A DNA stretch of 64,000 bases from Acaryochloris sp. CCMEE 5410 (GCF_000238775.2 NZ_AFEJ02000002.1:310001-374000); one strand, 5' to 3'. Positions 39,853 to 49,424 are shown, counted from the first letter of the stretch. The notes: a model not told the origin generated them from the sequence alone. Translations and numbers: made by a program.

Positions 39853-40362
39853 TTAGTCTGGTCGCTCGTAATAGGCAACATTATCAATGTTGAGGGTTCT
39901 GAAAACGCGGTTCGCTTGGCGCATTTTTAGATCTTCTGCATCTCGGACCACTACCAGAAAGGTGCCAGCTTCAATTTGCTCTGCGTAGGGAACGGCTTTA
40001 TCTAACATCAAGGACAAACCACCACCGGTGACGTATCCTCCTAATGCCCCAGAAGCAGCTCCCAATAGCCCGCCAATCAAGGCATTGGCGAAAAACCCCA
40101 AGCTAGGTAGAACATCCACGCGGACCGCCTGATAGAAAATAATGCCCCCTACAAATCCTAGGGGCAGCAAAAAGATCATCATGCGCTGCATTTGCCGTTT
40201 CTTAATCAGGGCCGGGTCAAAGTCTTTACAGTCCTCGCCTGTCTTGTAACCTTTGCCAAACAGACTAAGATTGGGTTCCGATAATCCGATCTCTTGCAAG
40301 GCTAAATGGACTTCTTCTGCTTGGATGCGATCGCTTAAGGTTGCGATCAAATAGTCGGCCAT
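39853..40362 (-). CDS. Hypothetical membrane protein with glycine-rich helices
   Basis: A 169-residue protein. Residues 1-55 form a soluble, ferredoxin-like N-terminus (DYLIATLSDRIQAEEVHLALQEIGL), then two hydrophobic, glycine-rich helices at about 62-85 and 95-120 (LIGGLLGAASGALGGYVTGGG) and a soluble C-terminus (AGTFLVVVRDAEDLKMRQANRVF). The plan resembles stress-response glycine-zipper membrane proteins. I assign no function. It is divergent from the cyclase gene. Confidence 0.75.
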   Translation of the reverse strand: MADYLIATLSDRIQAEEVHLALQEIGLSEPNLSLFGKGYKTGEDCKDFDPALIKKRQMQRMMIFLLPLGFVGGIIFYQAVRVDVLPSLGFFANALIGGLLGAASGALGGYVTGGGLSLMLDKAVPYAEQIEAGTFLVVVRDAEDLKMRQANRVFRTLNIDNVAYYERPD

Positions 40363-40421
40363 ATTAATTCATCGGGACTCTACACTATACTCATACCGCA
40401 ACCCCATGATTTTTTGGCATC

Positions 40422-42410
40422 TTGGCTCAGTTTTTCCATCAACTCCGATCCCGTTGGCCTAATCTCGCTATCGCTCTCCTTGCCGGACTCGCCGTGAGCG
40501 GTGGCGTTCTAGGTATTCGGCAAGTCACCCGCTGGCAAATCGGTTTCCTGCGGGTTGAAGGGCTCCAGTCCCTGGAACTGTCCGCATATGATCACTTTGT
40601 TCAAGCCCAACCCGACTTGGGTCAAGATTCAAGACTTCTCGTTGTCGGAATCACCGAAGCAGACATTCAAGCCATCGGCCAGTGGCCTATTCCTGACAGC
40701 GTGCTGGCTGATGCCTTCAAAAAACTACAAACCCATCAGCCCCGAGTTATCGGTCTAGATATTTGGCGTAATCTCCCTATTCCCAATCTTAAAGAACCGA
40801 CCCAGACCAACGGCCATGCCCAACTTATTCAACAGATGAAAGGGTCTGACCGAGTGGTTGTGATTACTAAATTCGGCTCTGAGGACGAAGCCACCATCCC
40901 TCCTCCCGATGGCGTACCAGAAGCACAGGTCGGATTCAACGATACCGTCGTTGATTCGGGCGGGGTTGTCCGTCGGAATCTGCTGTATCAAGAGGACTAT
41001 TTCCCATCCTTTGCCCTGAGGATGGCCCTCCGCTACCTCAAGGATGACGGCAAAGAAGATAAACCCAGCGAGGTTGATCCAAATGTCCTACAAATTGGTC
41101 CAACGGTATTTTGGCCGCTGCAAAGCAATGATGGCTCTTATATCAATGCGGATACCCGAGGCTATCAGATTTTAATCAACTATCGATCTGCCCACGAGAG
41201 TGTAGAGCAGGTCAGCCTGTCTCAGGTGTTAGCCGGCCAGGTGGACCCTAATTTGATAAAAGACCGCATCATCCTAATCGGTACGACGGCCGAAAGTGGC
41301 AAAGATCTGTTCCATACGCCCTACAGTTCTAGCCTTGACGATCGGCAAACCATGCCAGGGGTGGTGATCCATGCCCAAATGGTCAGTCAATTCCTAGATG
41401 CAGCAGACGGCACCCGCAATCTGATTTCCGTCTGGCCAGAACCGGGGGAAATGGGTTGGATTTTGGGTTGGGCGCTGATCGGAAGCCTACTCGCCTGGGC
41501 CGTCCGTCACCCGATAGGATTGGTGCTGGGCAGCGGTATCGCCTTAGTTGTGCTGTATAGCGTCTGTCGCATCCTATTCTTACAGCAAATTTGGATTCCC
41601 TTGGTCCCTCCTTTCCTCGCGTTTGTCGGCGCAACGGGCATTGTGGTGATTTACAATGCCCAACAAGCTCAGCGGCAACAAAAGATGGTGATGAAACTGT
41701 TGGGGCAAAGTACTTCCCCCGAAATTGCTGAAACCCTCTGGCAACGACGCGATGAGCTTTTAGAAGATGGCAAGCTCACAGGCCAGAGAATCACGGCCAC
41801 CCTCTTGTTTACGGATTTAAAGGGGTTCAGCACTATTTCGGAAAAGATGTCGCCGGAACAACTTCTGGAGTGGCTCAATGAATATTTAGAAGCCATGACC
41901 CAGAGTGTGCAAGCCCATCATGGGGTGATTAATAAATTTACGGGGGATGGGGTGATGGCCGTCTTTGGTGCGCCGATTGCCCATGAAGAACAAGCTGCGA
42001 TCGCAAAAGATACCCAAAATGCGGTGGCCTGTGCGTTAGATATGGGCAAACGTCTGGACGAACTCAACCCCCAATGGCAAAAAAGCGGGTTACCCGCCGT
42101 TCAGATGCGGGTTGGGATCTTTACCGGCTCAGTGGTGGTGGGAAGTTTGGGTAGCAAAACTCGCTTAGAGTATGGCGTAATTGGGGATAGTGTCAATACC
42201 GCCTCCCGTCTGGAAAGCTTGGATAAGCAACGTCAAAGCTCCTCATGTCGGGTATTAATTGCCAAAGAAACTCTTGAGTACTTAGACAATCAGTTTGAAG
42301 TCGAGAACTGGGGAACCTTAGCCCTGAAAGGGAAAGTCGAACGGGTGGACGTTTACCGGGTGATCTCTGCACTCCAATTCCCCAATATCGACGGAGATTC
42401 TGAAGCATAA
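40422..42410 (+). CDS. CHASE2-domain adenylate/guanylate cyclase
   Basis: The 662-residue protein has an N-terminal membrane segment, a large extracytoplasmic CHASE2 sensor domain (about 45-335), two to three membrane helices (about 345-405) and a class III nucleotide cyclase domain (about 450-640). The cyclase metal Asp residues are in LLFTDLKGFSTIS and NKFTGDGVMAVFGAP. It makes cAMP or cGMP in response to an unknown external signal. The start appears to be TTG at 40422; an ATG at 40406 is out of frame. It is divergent from the preceding membrane-protein gene. Confidence 0.92.
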   Translation: MAQFFHQLRSRWPNLAIALLAGLAVSGGVLGIRQVTRWQIGFLRVEGLQSLELSAYDHFVQAQPDLGQDSRLLVVGITEADIQAIGQWPIPDSVLADAFKKLQTHQPRVIGLDIWRNLPIPNLKEPTQTNGHAQLIQQMKGSDRVVVITKFGSEDEATIPPPDGVPEAQVGFNDTVVDSGGVVRRNLLYQEDYFPSFALRMALRYLKDDGKEDKPSEVDPNVLQIGPTVFWPLQSNDGSYINADTRGYQILINYRSAHESVEQVSLSQVLAGQVDPNLIKDRIILIGTTAESGKDLFHTPYSSSLDDRQTMPGVVIHAQMVSQFLDAADGTRNLISVWPEPGEMGWILGWALIGSLLAWAVRHPIGLVLGSGIALVVLYSVCRILFLQQIWIPLVPPFLAFVGATGIVVIYNAQQAQRQQKMVMKLLGQSTSPEIAETLWQRRDELLEDGKLTGQRITATLLFTDLKGFSTISEKMSPEQLLEWLNEYLEAMTQSVQAHHGVINKFTGDGVMAVFGAPIAHEEQAAIAKDTQNAVACALDMGKRLDELNPQWQKSGLPAVQMRVGIFTGSVVVGSLGSKTRLEYGVIGDSVNTASRLESLDKQRQSSSCRVLIAKETLEYLDNQFEVENWGTLALKGKVERVDVYRVISALQFPNIDGDSEA

Positions 42411-42518
42411 CCGTTGACGGATGTATGTGGCCTGGATGGAAAGAACAAAAGGATTTTCCTCGTCAGACCCCCCCAGGGTTTGATAGCTTAAGATACAGGA
42501 TAAATTCGCTACAACTTT

Positions 42519-43229
42519 ATGGACGCATCTGCTCAATCGCAACCGCCTGATATTGCTGAGTTGGAGTCGCAACTCAACACTGGTTCAGAAAAGATACAGC
42601 TTCAGGTGATGCCAGACATTCTGGCTCAGGGGGAAGCAGGGTATGCCATCTTGCAACAGTTTCTTCTTTCTCGCCAGCAAGAACCCTCCACCTATATTGA
42701 TGGCCGCTGTTATGAGCTGCTGTTAGGGACAGAGGTACCAGCAGTCCAGAGCTTTTTACAGGAGCATTTTGAGTCGGGTGTTGTTCCCCTTCGCTCCGAA
42801 CAAAATATTGACTATTTGCCCCTCCAGCGTTTACTGGCTAAACAATCCTTTCAAGCAGCCGATGACTTAACCCTAAGTAAGCTCTGTGAGCTATCAGGGC
42901 CAGCAGCTGTTAAACGAAAGTGGATTTATTTCACGGAAGTTGAGCAATACCCCATACCTGACTTGCAAACTATTAACCAGCTGTGGTTAGTGCATTCGGA
43001 AGGGAAATTCGGCTATAGCGTTCAACGGCAGCTATGGCTTAGTGTCGGTCGCAACTGGGATGTCCTCTGGCCCAAGATTAACTGGCGTTCGGGACGCAAT
43101 TGGACCCGTTGGCCCGATGAGTTCACCTGGAATCTGAGTGCGCCTAGAGGTCATCTCCCCCTGTCTAACCAGCTGCGGGGGGTTCAGGTGCTTAATGCTT
43201 TGTTGTCCCATCCGGCTTGGACCAGCTAG
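42519..43229 (+). CDS. gun4: GUN4-domain protein, chlorophyll biosynthesis regulator
   Basis: The 236-residue protein has the N-terminal alpha-helical extension and C-terminal GUN4 porphyrin-binding core of cyanobacterial GUN4. Recognisable core sequence includes YPIPDLQTINQLWLVHSEGKFGYSVQRQLWLSV and FTWNLSAPRGHLPLSNQLRG. GUN4 binds protoporphyrin IX and stimulates magnesium chelatase. Length matches full GUN4 proteins rather than shorter regulatory fragments. It ends 8 bases from the convergent aspartyl-protease gene. Confidence 0.9.
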   Translation: MDASAQSQPPDIAELESQLNTGSEKIQLQVMPDILAQGEAGYAILQQFLLSRQQEPSTYIDGRCYELLLGTEVPAVQSFLQEHFESGVVPLRSEQNIDYLPLQRLLAKQSFQAADDLTLSKLCELSGPAAVKRKWIYFTEVEQYPIPDLQTINQLWLVHSEGKFGYSVQRQLWLSVGRNWDVLWPKINWRSGRNWTRWPDEFTWNLSAPRGHLPLSNQLRGVQVLNALLSHPAWTS

Positions 43230-43237
43230 AGCTGAAC

Positions 43238-44395
43238 CTATGGCTTGAGAGGAGAAAGGTTTAATGTCCCTTGCTCGACCATCCCTAGGGCATTTTGGGG
43301 ACCAAAGCGCCAATGCTGCTGATATTGGTTGAGAAAATTTTGGCCAATAAGACCGTCCACTTGCATCCGCTCAATTAGAGGACTGGCAATAATTAAAGCA
43401 TCGAGCTGTGCCGTTTGATGCGGACCAATCTGAACCGCATCGAGTTGAGTGGGTTGAGCTGCTTCTACCCCCAGCAATCCCTGTAACTGAACCGGTTTAG
43501 CGGTAGGCGAGAGGGCCAATTGGGCCGCTAACTTAGGAGAGAGAATGGTTTGGGTCGCTCCCGTATCTAGAGCAAAGGTAAAAGGACCTTGACCATTAAT
43601 CAATACTTGAACTGTCAGCCAGCCTCCCTTACCGGTTAAGGGAATTCCCCCGGTTTGGGAAGTCGGTGGGAGTAATTGGATCTGGCGCTGCTGGGGGTCG
43701 ATAACCATGTCAAATTGACTGAGGAAATCTAGCCCCAAGATTCCAGATAAACTATGGAGGATAGACTGTTTCGCCATCCCCAAGGGATGAATTTGCTGGA
43801 CAGAAGCATCCTTGATGCTCAAGGTTAGGGCTGGATAGATACCCACCTGAGTTTTTCTTTCATTTCCAAAGGCCAAGCCTTGGGTCAAGTTGGGTGGATA
43901 GTCCTGTAGGGGCAACCCCAGCTGTTTGCCCAAGGTTGTATTGATGACGGTATGGGTAGCCCCTGTATCCAGTAAAAATTGCCCAGTGTATCCCTTAAGT
44001 TGGACCGGAAGGCTGAAGCAGTTGCTTTTGGGTAGGGACTCTAACGCTAAGGTCGTTTGGCCCTGGCGCCGACGTTTGGGAATGGCAATTCCCATAGCCT
44101 CAAAGAGTGCCAATAAGCGTTGAGATGCATCTGGACGTCGGTTGCCCTTAGCATCTAGCAATATCAACTGAGTGATGCAGGTTTGATAACGCTGGGTAGA
44201 TGTTTTCGCTGTAGGGGAATTCCCTACACAATCTTGGACCTGTTGCTGTAACTGCTTCCCCAGTTGAGTCGGTCTTGACTCTTGAGAAACAGCTGAAAAC
44301 TGAGGACTCCCTAATAGGCTACTCAAGCCAATCAGAGAGAAGAAAACGAGCTGTTTCAAACTCTCCTTTTGAGTTTTGTATGGATTAAGAAACAT
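43238..44395 (-). CDS. Retropepsin-like aspartyl protease family protein
   Basis: The 385-residue protein has an N-terminal signal peptide and two tandem retropepsin-type domains, each with the Asp-Thr-Gly catalytic loop: LLDTGATHTVI near residue 142 and ALDTGATQTIL near 278. Retroviral-type proteases normally have one motif per subunit; two in one chain allow intramolecular pairing. The substrate is unknown. It converges on gun4. Confidence 0.88.
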   Translation of the reverse strand: MFLNPYKTQKESLKQLVFFSLIGLSSLLGSPQFSAVSQESRPTQLGKQLQQQVQDCVGNSPTAKTSTQRYQTCITQLILLDAKGNRRPDASQRLLALFEAMGIAIPKRRRQGQTTLALESLPKSNCFSLPVQLKGYTGQFLLDTGATHTVINTTLGKQLGLPLQDYPPNLTQGLAFGNERKTQVGIYPALTLSIKDASVQQIHPLGMAKQSILHSLSGILGLDFLSQFDMVIDPQQRQIQLLPPTSQTGGIPLTGKGGWLTVQVLINGQGPFTFALDTGATQTILSPKLAAQLALSPTAKPVQLQGLLGVEAAQPTQLDAVQIGPHQTAQLDALIIASPLIERMQVDGLIGQNFLNQYQQHWRFGPQNALGMVEQGTLNLSPLKP

Positions 44396-44492
44396 TCCAA
44401 GTTGGGCTTTTATTCAAAGATGCGAGCTACTAATCCGGAGTGAGGATTCGCTGATTAACGGTAGCAGGATAGTCATGAACTGAATTCGATAT

Positions 44493-45260
44493 TTACGTTA
44501 GAAGAAAGGAGAGAGGGTTGCTCATATCAGTGGCAAATCCCAGTATGCCCTGATCGCGATGTTCATACACTGGTTGTCCCTGTTGATCGAACAGGAACGT
44601 GCCGCCCCGCTGGGTAATGTAGGTGGCATCCGGCACATAGGTTTTCCAGTATTTCAGCACTTCAGCCATATTTCGTAGACGGAGAGTAGCCAGTTCAAAA
44701 GGACGTTGAAATCCTTTTCCTCCTGCTCGATTAAACAAGGCACCATTTACAGGCGGCAAGGGGAATGCCCTAACTTCTTCGTCCTCGGCAATGAGTTGTG
44801 GGGCATTGCGATCGCCCCGATAGCCTCGAAACACTTCTGCCAAAGTTCCAGGGCTACCAATCCCCGCGCACATCAGTAACAAATTTAAGTATGCATTCTG
44901 AATCGGAGAGAAAAACGGCACCTTCCAAGTCAGTCCCGGATACAGGTTGAGCTGTTGATGGAGCTGGCCCGTGGAATCTATGAATAAATGCTCAGGAGGG
45001 AATCCGGTGAAGTCACAAAATTTCTGTCCTGAGTTGCGATCGCCAATACCCACTGCTCGAATTTGCACACCTTTGGCTTGAATCTGCTCGGCCTGTCGCT
45101 TTAGCCACCAGGCATATTCCAAGCTGTCAAAATCCCCTAGCTGCGGCCAAACCAAAACCAGGGTTAAGCTTGCCTGCTCACAATCGGATAAGAGAGGCAC
45201 CACGGCACCATCACTGACTCGTAGGGATTGTGTTTGTTTAAAAATGGCGTAGGTATCCAT
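44493..45260 (-). CDS. Peroxiredoxin-like (AhpC/TSA superfamily) protein
   Basis: The 255-residue protein has a thioredoxin-like fold with the AhpC/TSA-like N-terminus (VSDGAVVPLL...LTLVLVWPQLGDFDSLEYAWWLKRQ). The peroxidatic Cys position of classic peroxiredoxins is not evident; the only candidates are in CEQASLTLV and KFCDFTGF. It may be a related carrier or redox-insensitive member. Members of this family are found in many cyanobacteria. It is alone on its strand, with an AT-rich gap before the IS. Confidence 0.7.
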   Translation of the reverse strand: MDTYAIFKQTQSLRVSDGAVVPLLSDCEQASLTLVLVWPQLGDFDSLEYAWWLKRQAEQIQAKGVQIRAVGIGDRNSGQKFCDFTGFPPEHLFIDSTGQLHQQLNLYPGLTWKVPFFSPIQNAYLNLLLMCAGIGSPGTLAEVFRGYRGDRNAPQLIAEDEEVRAFPLPPVNGALFNRAGGKGFQRPFELATLRLRNMAEVLKYWKTYVPDATYITQRGGTFLFDQQGQPVYEHRDQGILGFATDMSNPLSFLLT

Positions 45261-45660
45261 CTCACCTGCTTATGGTCACTCCTTCTTGATCATGTATCCA
45301 TCTCGTAATCAGTGCATATTGTTGTTTATCACAAAGCTTGAACTAAGAAACTCTTAGCCCCATACATATTGTTTGAGCTAGCTCAAAAATCATTTTTACC
45401 CTGTCTACGTTTTTTAGAGCAATCACAGGCTGAAGTATCTTTCACATAAAATTTAGTTTACTTACAACCTATTTACACTTAGATGCATTTAGACAAAACA
45501 GCCACACCAGCAGAAAATATACAAATAAGCTTAAAAGATTACCATTTTGCTGATCTCAGAAGATTCAATAGCTAGAAAACGTCTATTTCCCCAATTTTAA
45601 GGAATAGGAGCATCAGAGAATGGAACCTAATTGTATTAAGCATCAAAGAAATGTATAAGC
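45261..45660. other. AT-rich gap upstream of the IS-split GTPase gene
   Basis: About 400 AT-rich bases with no convincing gene. It likely holds the promoters of the peroxiredoxin-like gene and of the GTPase gene whose 5' end begins at 45661. Confidence 0.4.
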
Positions 45661-45694
45661 ATGATGAAAATTCTTGGGCAAGAACTACCAACAT
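45661..45694 (+). pseudogene. 5' fragment of the AIG1-like GTPase gene, cut off by the IS
   Basis: ATG ATG at 45661 opens a frame that runs to the IS edge at 45694. Joining it to the sequence after the second target-duplication copy (from 46869) gives a continuous frame of 353 codons through the stop at 47893, so these are the first codons of the GTPase gene. The fragment reads MMKILGQELPT, then one base of the next codon. Confidence 0.85.
45685..45694. repeat. Target-site duplication of the IS, left copy
   Basis: CTACCAACAT directly precedes the IS left end and recurs exactly after the right end at 46859-46868. A perfect 10-bp duplication fits ISAs1-type insertion and a recent event. Confidence 0.92.
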
Positions 45695-46858
45695 CAGGGT
45701 TGTTTTACGTTACTCCTAGAAAAAATAGGATGGTTCTACTGACCAACAGTAGAGAGACCGATGAGCCATCTAATCGATACTTTGAAGCAAGTCCCGGATT
45801 TCCGCAGTGCCCATGGCCGTATTCATCCGTTATGGCTGCTGTTGCTATTGATGGTGATGGGCATGCTTGCTGGATATCAAGGGTACCGTCCGTTAGAAAC
45901 CTTTGTGAGCGATTATCGCCAGCCTTTAAGTGAGCTATTGGGGCTTGAGAGCCTCGAAGTTCCGTCTCACTGTACCTTTCGTCGAGTGATGAAGGGGCTT
46001 GACTTCCAAGCGTTGAGCCACCAATTTGAAGCATGGATGCTCTCGAAAGCCCAGACTCACTCTCCCGATAATTATGCAGCCTCCATTGATGGCAAACGGA
46101 TTCGTCAGGGGCTGACAGATGCCAAGGGGAAGCAGCGTTTTGTGGGCTTGGTGAGTTTATTTGCGGTGGAAGCAGGCATCACCCTCAAGCTCGAAGCCCT
46201 CACTCAGGAGGATAATAGCGAAATCAAAGTCGTGCAGGCACTGTTGGAAACCCTTCAACTCGATGGCTTGCTGATTACCATGGATGCCTTACACGCCCAA
46301 AAAACACTTGAGAAGATTGTGGCCTCGGGTAACGACTATCTTGTGGCGGTCAAATCCAATCAGGGAAGACTTTACGACCACCTCCAGACTTACTTGAGTG
46401 TCTTAAACCCATGGCTGAGCACATCCACTCCGCCCAAAGTAGAGGACGAGATGAACATCGGTGTATACAGGTTTATGAGCCTGTCGGCATAGCCCTACAA
46501 GAATGGACAGCAATTCGCTCTGTACTTTGTGTCCAACGATGGGGTACTCGCAAAGGAAAGGAGTATCACAATACCGCCTATTACATCAGTTCAGCTGCCA
46601 CCTCACCCCATCATTGGCAATCTCTGGTCCGAGAACATTGGGGCATTGAAAATCGGTTGCATTGGCCGAAGGATGTTGTTTTTGGCGAAGATGATTATCG
46701 ACTCGAAGATGAACAAGCACTGCTCAATTGGTCAGTGCTTAGAACTATTGGGATTAATATCCTGCGGCTAAACGACTATCAATCCCTCAAAACCGCGATG
46801 ACTAAGCTTGCTAATCGGGTCGATATTATTTTTTCGCTGCTAACTTAAAACAGCCCTG
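45695..46858 (+). mobile_element. ISAs1-family insertion sequence, 1164 bp
   Basis: Both ends carry matching imperfect inverted repeats: CAGGGTTGTTTTACGTTA at the left and, read inward on the other strand, CAGGGCTGTTTTAAGTTA at the right (16 of 18 bases equal). The element is bounded by a perfect 10-bp target duplication and carries an ISAs1-type transposase in two overlapping frames. It splits an AIG1-like GTPase gene about 11 codons after its start. Confidence 0.93.
45761..46848 (+). pseudogene. ISAs1-family transposase in two frames (frameshifted or recoded)
   Basis: The first frame (45761-46492) gives the N-terminal DDE_Tnp_1-associated domain (MSHLIDTLKQVPDFRSAHG...) and the start of the DDE domain (ASIDGKRIRQG, ITMDALHAQKTLEKI). 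The C-terminal part, including GIENRLHWPKDVVFGEDDYRLEDEQALLNWSVLRTI, lies in the -1 frame (46411-46848). The switch falls near 46400-46430, where C_TTA_AAC at 46402-46408 is in register for -1 slippage. A one-base indel is the simpler explanation. As written the protein is broken. Confidence 0.85.
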
Positions 46859-46868
46859 CTACCAACAT
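46859..46868. repeat. Target-site duplication of the IS, right copy
   Basis: CTACCAACAT directly follows the IS right end and is identical to the left copy at 45685-45694. Confidence 0.92.
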
Positions 46869-46903
46869 CCTTTTGGGAAGCTTTACGGGCATTAATCGAT
46901 ACA

Positions 46904-47893
46904 TTGAACAGGTCTAGTGAGGAAAAATTTATTTTTCTCTTAGTCGGTCGAACGGGAGTAGGCAAATCAAGTACAATCAATTCTTTGATGGGAATAGATA
47001 TCGCTCAAACTGGCAAATATGATGCAACAACAATGAGTGTCAAAGAATATGATCATGAGCTGAACGGTATTAAATTCACCATTATTGATACTCCTGGATT
47101 ATGTGACGATCTTCCTGAGAAGGGCAATGATCAGAAATACATCGAGTTAATACAATCTAAAGTTGACAGATTAGATTGCATTTGGTTCGTGACTCGTCTT
47201 GACGAACCACGAGTAACTGCTGATGAGATTAGAGGCATTAAAATTATCTCAGAAGCTTTTACCCCCGAAGTCTGGGAGCACTCGATTATCATTTTTACTC
47301 GTGCAGATAAAGCAGATAATTTTGAAGAAGACTTAAGGGAAAGAACTAAACGAATCCATAGTGAAATCTCAAAATATGTCAGCCCAACAATTTCAAGCGC
47401 AATTCCTTCAGTTGCTGTAGCCAATGGACATGAGCATACTCCTGATGGGAGAAAATGGTTAGGAGAGCTATGGACAAAGGTTTTTGTTCGTATTCAACAA
47501 CAAGGAGCTATCCCTTTCTTAGTGTCTACAATTGGCAGACTCAATTATGGCTCCACAGCTCAACAAACTCCTCCCCAATCCAAATCGGTTTACAGAATCA
47601 AATTTCGTGAAAGCTCAAAGTCAACTAATAAAGACCAAGAGGACCCAAACAACCAAGAAGATCATGAATCTCATCAGAAATCCAAGGTTGATTTTTCTGA
47701 TGATCAAGTTAAAGAGGTCAAAAAACGTCTTTTTGACATCGTTCCAGTTTTGAAATCTGTAGGGAAAGCAATTGGTTCCGTTGTTGGCTTGCTTGCCGGA
47801 GGAAGCTCTGGACAAGCAATTGGGCGCGAAATTGGGATAGAGGTTGGGGGTGCAGTGGGTAAAGTGATAGAGTTTGCTTTCTCCCTCTTTTGA
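46904..47893 (+). CDS. AIG1-like GTPase, 5' end separated by the IS
   Basis: The remaining 329-codon frame starts at a TTG and retains the whole GTPase domain. G1 is GRTGVGKSST, G3 is IDTPGLCDD, and G4 is FTRADK rather than the usual NKxD; this G4 style and the fold fit AIG1/Toc34-type septin-like GTPases. A charged, low-complexity linker (about 230-275) precedes a glycine-rich, hydrophobic C-terminus (SVVGLLAGGSSGQAIG...VGGAVGKVIEFAFSLF) that probably inserts in a membrane. The native protein would have 352 residues; only about 23 N-terminal residues are cut off. Whether the fragment is expressed is unknown. Confidence 0.8.
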   Translation: MNRSSEEKFIFLLVGRTGVGKSSTINSLMGIDIAQTGKYDATTMSVKEYDHELNGIKFTIIDTPGLCDDLPEKGNDQKYIELIQSKVDRLDCIWFVTRLDEPRVTADEIRGIKIISEAFTPEVWEHSIIIFTRADKADNFEEDLRERTKRIHSEISKYVSPTISSAIPSVAVANGHEHTPDGRKWLGELWTKVFVRIQQQGAIPFLVSTIGRLNYGSTAQQTPPQSKSVYRIKFRESSKSTNKDQEDPNNQEDHESHQKSKVDFSDDQVKEVKKRLFDIVPVLKSVGKAIGSVVGLLAGGSSGQAIGREIGIEVGGAVGKVIEFAFSLF

Positions 47894-48011
47894 GATTCAA
47901 AAGGTTAAAGTTTATACCCTCTATTTAAGATGGCTTGAGTGATTCAGAGAGCTTGACCTCCTCGATTAGAGTTTAGGTATCGTTTTGAAGTGAAGAGAAA
48001 TAAATCCAGCA

Positions 48012-49424
48012 ATGGCAAATTCGTTGATTGAGGACGAACGTATCCAAATCCTGAATAAACAGAACGTACAGCCCGGAGGTTATGTTCTGTACTGGATGCA
48101 GCAGTCTCAGCGAGCCGAATACAACCATGCCTTGGAATATGCCATTCAGCGGGCCAATGATCTTCAACAGCCTGTGGTGGTTTGCTTTGGCTTGATGGCC
48201 GATTATCCTGGTTCTAATCTGCGCCATTACACCTTTATGTTGGAAGGTTTGCAGGATACGGAGCAAGCTCTGATCCAACGAGGTATCAAATTTGTGATGC
48301 GCTATGGTAACCCGGATCAGATTGCCTTGGAGTTAGGGAAAGACGCTTCGTTGGTAGTTTGCGATCGCGGCTATCTTCGGTTCCAACGTCAGTGGCGAGA
48401 CAATGTGGCTCAAAATGCCCTCTGTCAGGTGGCGCAAGTGGAATCAGAAGTGGTGGTGCCTATAGAAACCACCTCCGTCAAAGCCGACTATGCCGCCCGC
48501 ACCATCCGCCCTCGCATCCATCGTCATTTAGACCGCTTTCTGGTTCCCTTCGCTTCGACACCCGTCCAACAGTCTTCTCTCCATCTAGATCTGAAGACCT
48601 TAGATCTCAGCAATATTGAGGCCGTTCTAGCTAAGCTGCCCCTGGACTGCAGCGTGCCCCCCGTCAGTTCTCTGTTCCAGGGCGGCACTACTCGGGCCAA
48701 GGAAATCCTAGAGCAGTTTTTGCAAAAGTCCTTCGCTATCTACGCCGATCATCGCAATCAGCCCCAAACCGATGATGTCTCTTATATGAGCCAATATCTG
48801 CACTTTGGCCAAATCTCTCCTCTATATTTGGCCTTGCAGATTCAATCCATGGGCAATGTTCCTCGTGACAACGTTGATACCTATATCGAAGAGCTGATTG
48901 TGCGGCGGGAGCTGGCTATGAACTTTGCCTATTACACCCCCGACTATGATGCCTATAGCTGTCTCCCCAACTGGGCCAAAACGACCTTAGACAACCATCG
49001 TCACGATCCCAGAATCCCCTGTTACTCCCTAGAACAGCTAGACGAATCACGCACGGAAGATCCCTATTGGAATGCCGCCATGCGGGAAATGAAGCATACG
49101 GGCTATATGCATAACTACATGCGTATGTACTGGGGCAAAAAAATCATTGAATGGACTTCTACTCCAGAGCTGGCCTTCCAAACGGCCTTAGATCTCAACA
49201 ATAAGTACTTTATCGATGGCCGCGACGCAAATTCTTATACGGGCGTGGCCTGGGTATTTGGCGTCCATGATCGAGGCTGGCGCGAACGTCCCATATTTGG
49301 CACCGTTCGCTATATGGCCGCTAGCGGTCTCAAACGCAAATGCGATATTGATGGCTATATTAAAAAGGTCAATCAGCGGGTTAAATCTCTCAGTCCCTCT
49401 CTGAAATCACAGATAAGTCCCTAA
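48012..49424 (+). CDS. phr: Class II deoxyribodipyrimidine photolyase
   Basis: The enzyme uses FAD and blue light to split cyclobutane pyrimidine dimers. The 470-residue protein has an N-terminal Rossmann domain (about 20-150) and a C-terminal FAD-binding domain. Class II signatures include LDESRTEDPYWNAAMREMKHTGYMHNYMRMYWGKK in overlapping pieces and DGRDANSYTGVAWVFGVHDRGW. Length and motifs are standard. Confidence 0.93.
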   Translation: MANSLIEDERIQILNKQNVQPGGYVLYWMQQSQRAEYNHALEYAIQRANDLQQPVVVCFGLMADYPGSNLRHYTFMLEGLQDTEQALIQRGIKFVMRYGNPDQIALELGKDASLVVCDRGYLRFQRQWRDNVAQNALCQVAQVESEVVVPIETTSVKADYAARTIRPRIHRHLDRFLVPFASTPVQQSSLHLDLKTLDLSNIEAVLAKLPLDCSVPPVSSLFQGGTTRAKEILEQFLQKSFAIYADHRNQPQTDDVSYMSQYLHFGQISPLYLALQIQSMGNVPRDNVDTYIEELIVRRELAMNFAYYTPDYDAYSCLPNWAKTTLDNHRHDPRIPCYSLEQLDESRTEDPYWNAAMREMKHTGYMHNYMRMYWGKKIIEWTSTPELAFQTALDLNNKYFIDGRDANSYTGVAWVFGVHDRGWRERPIFGTVRYMAASGLKRKCDIDGYIKKVNQRVKSLSPSLKSQISP

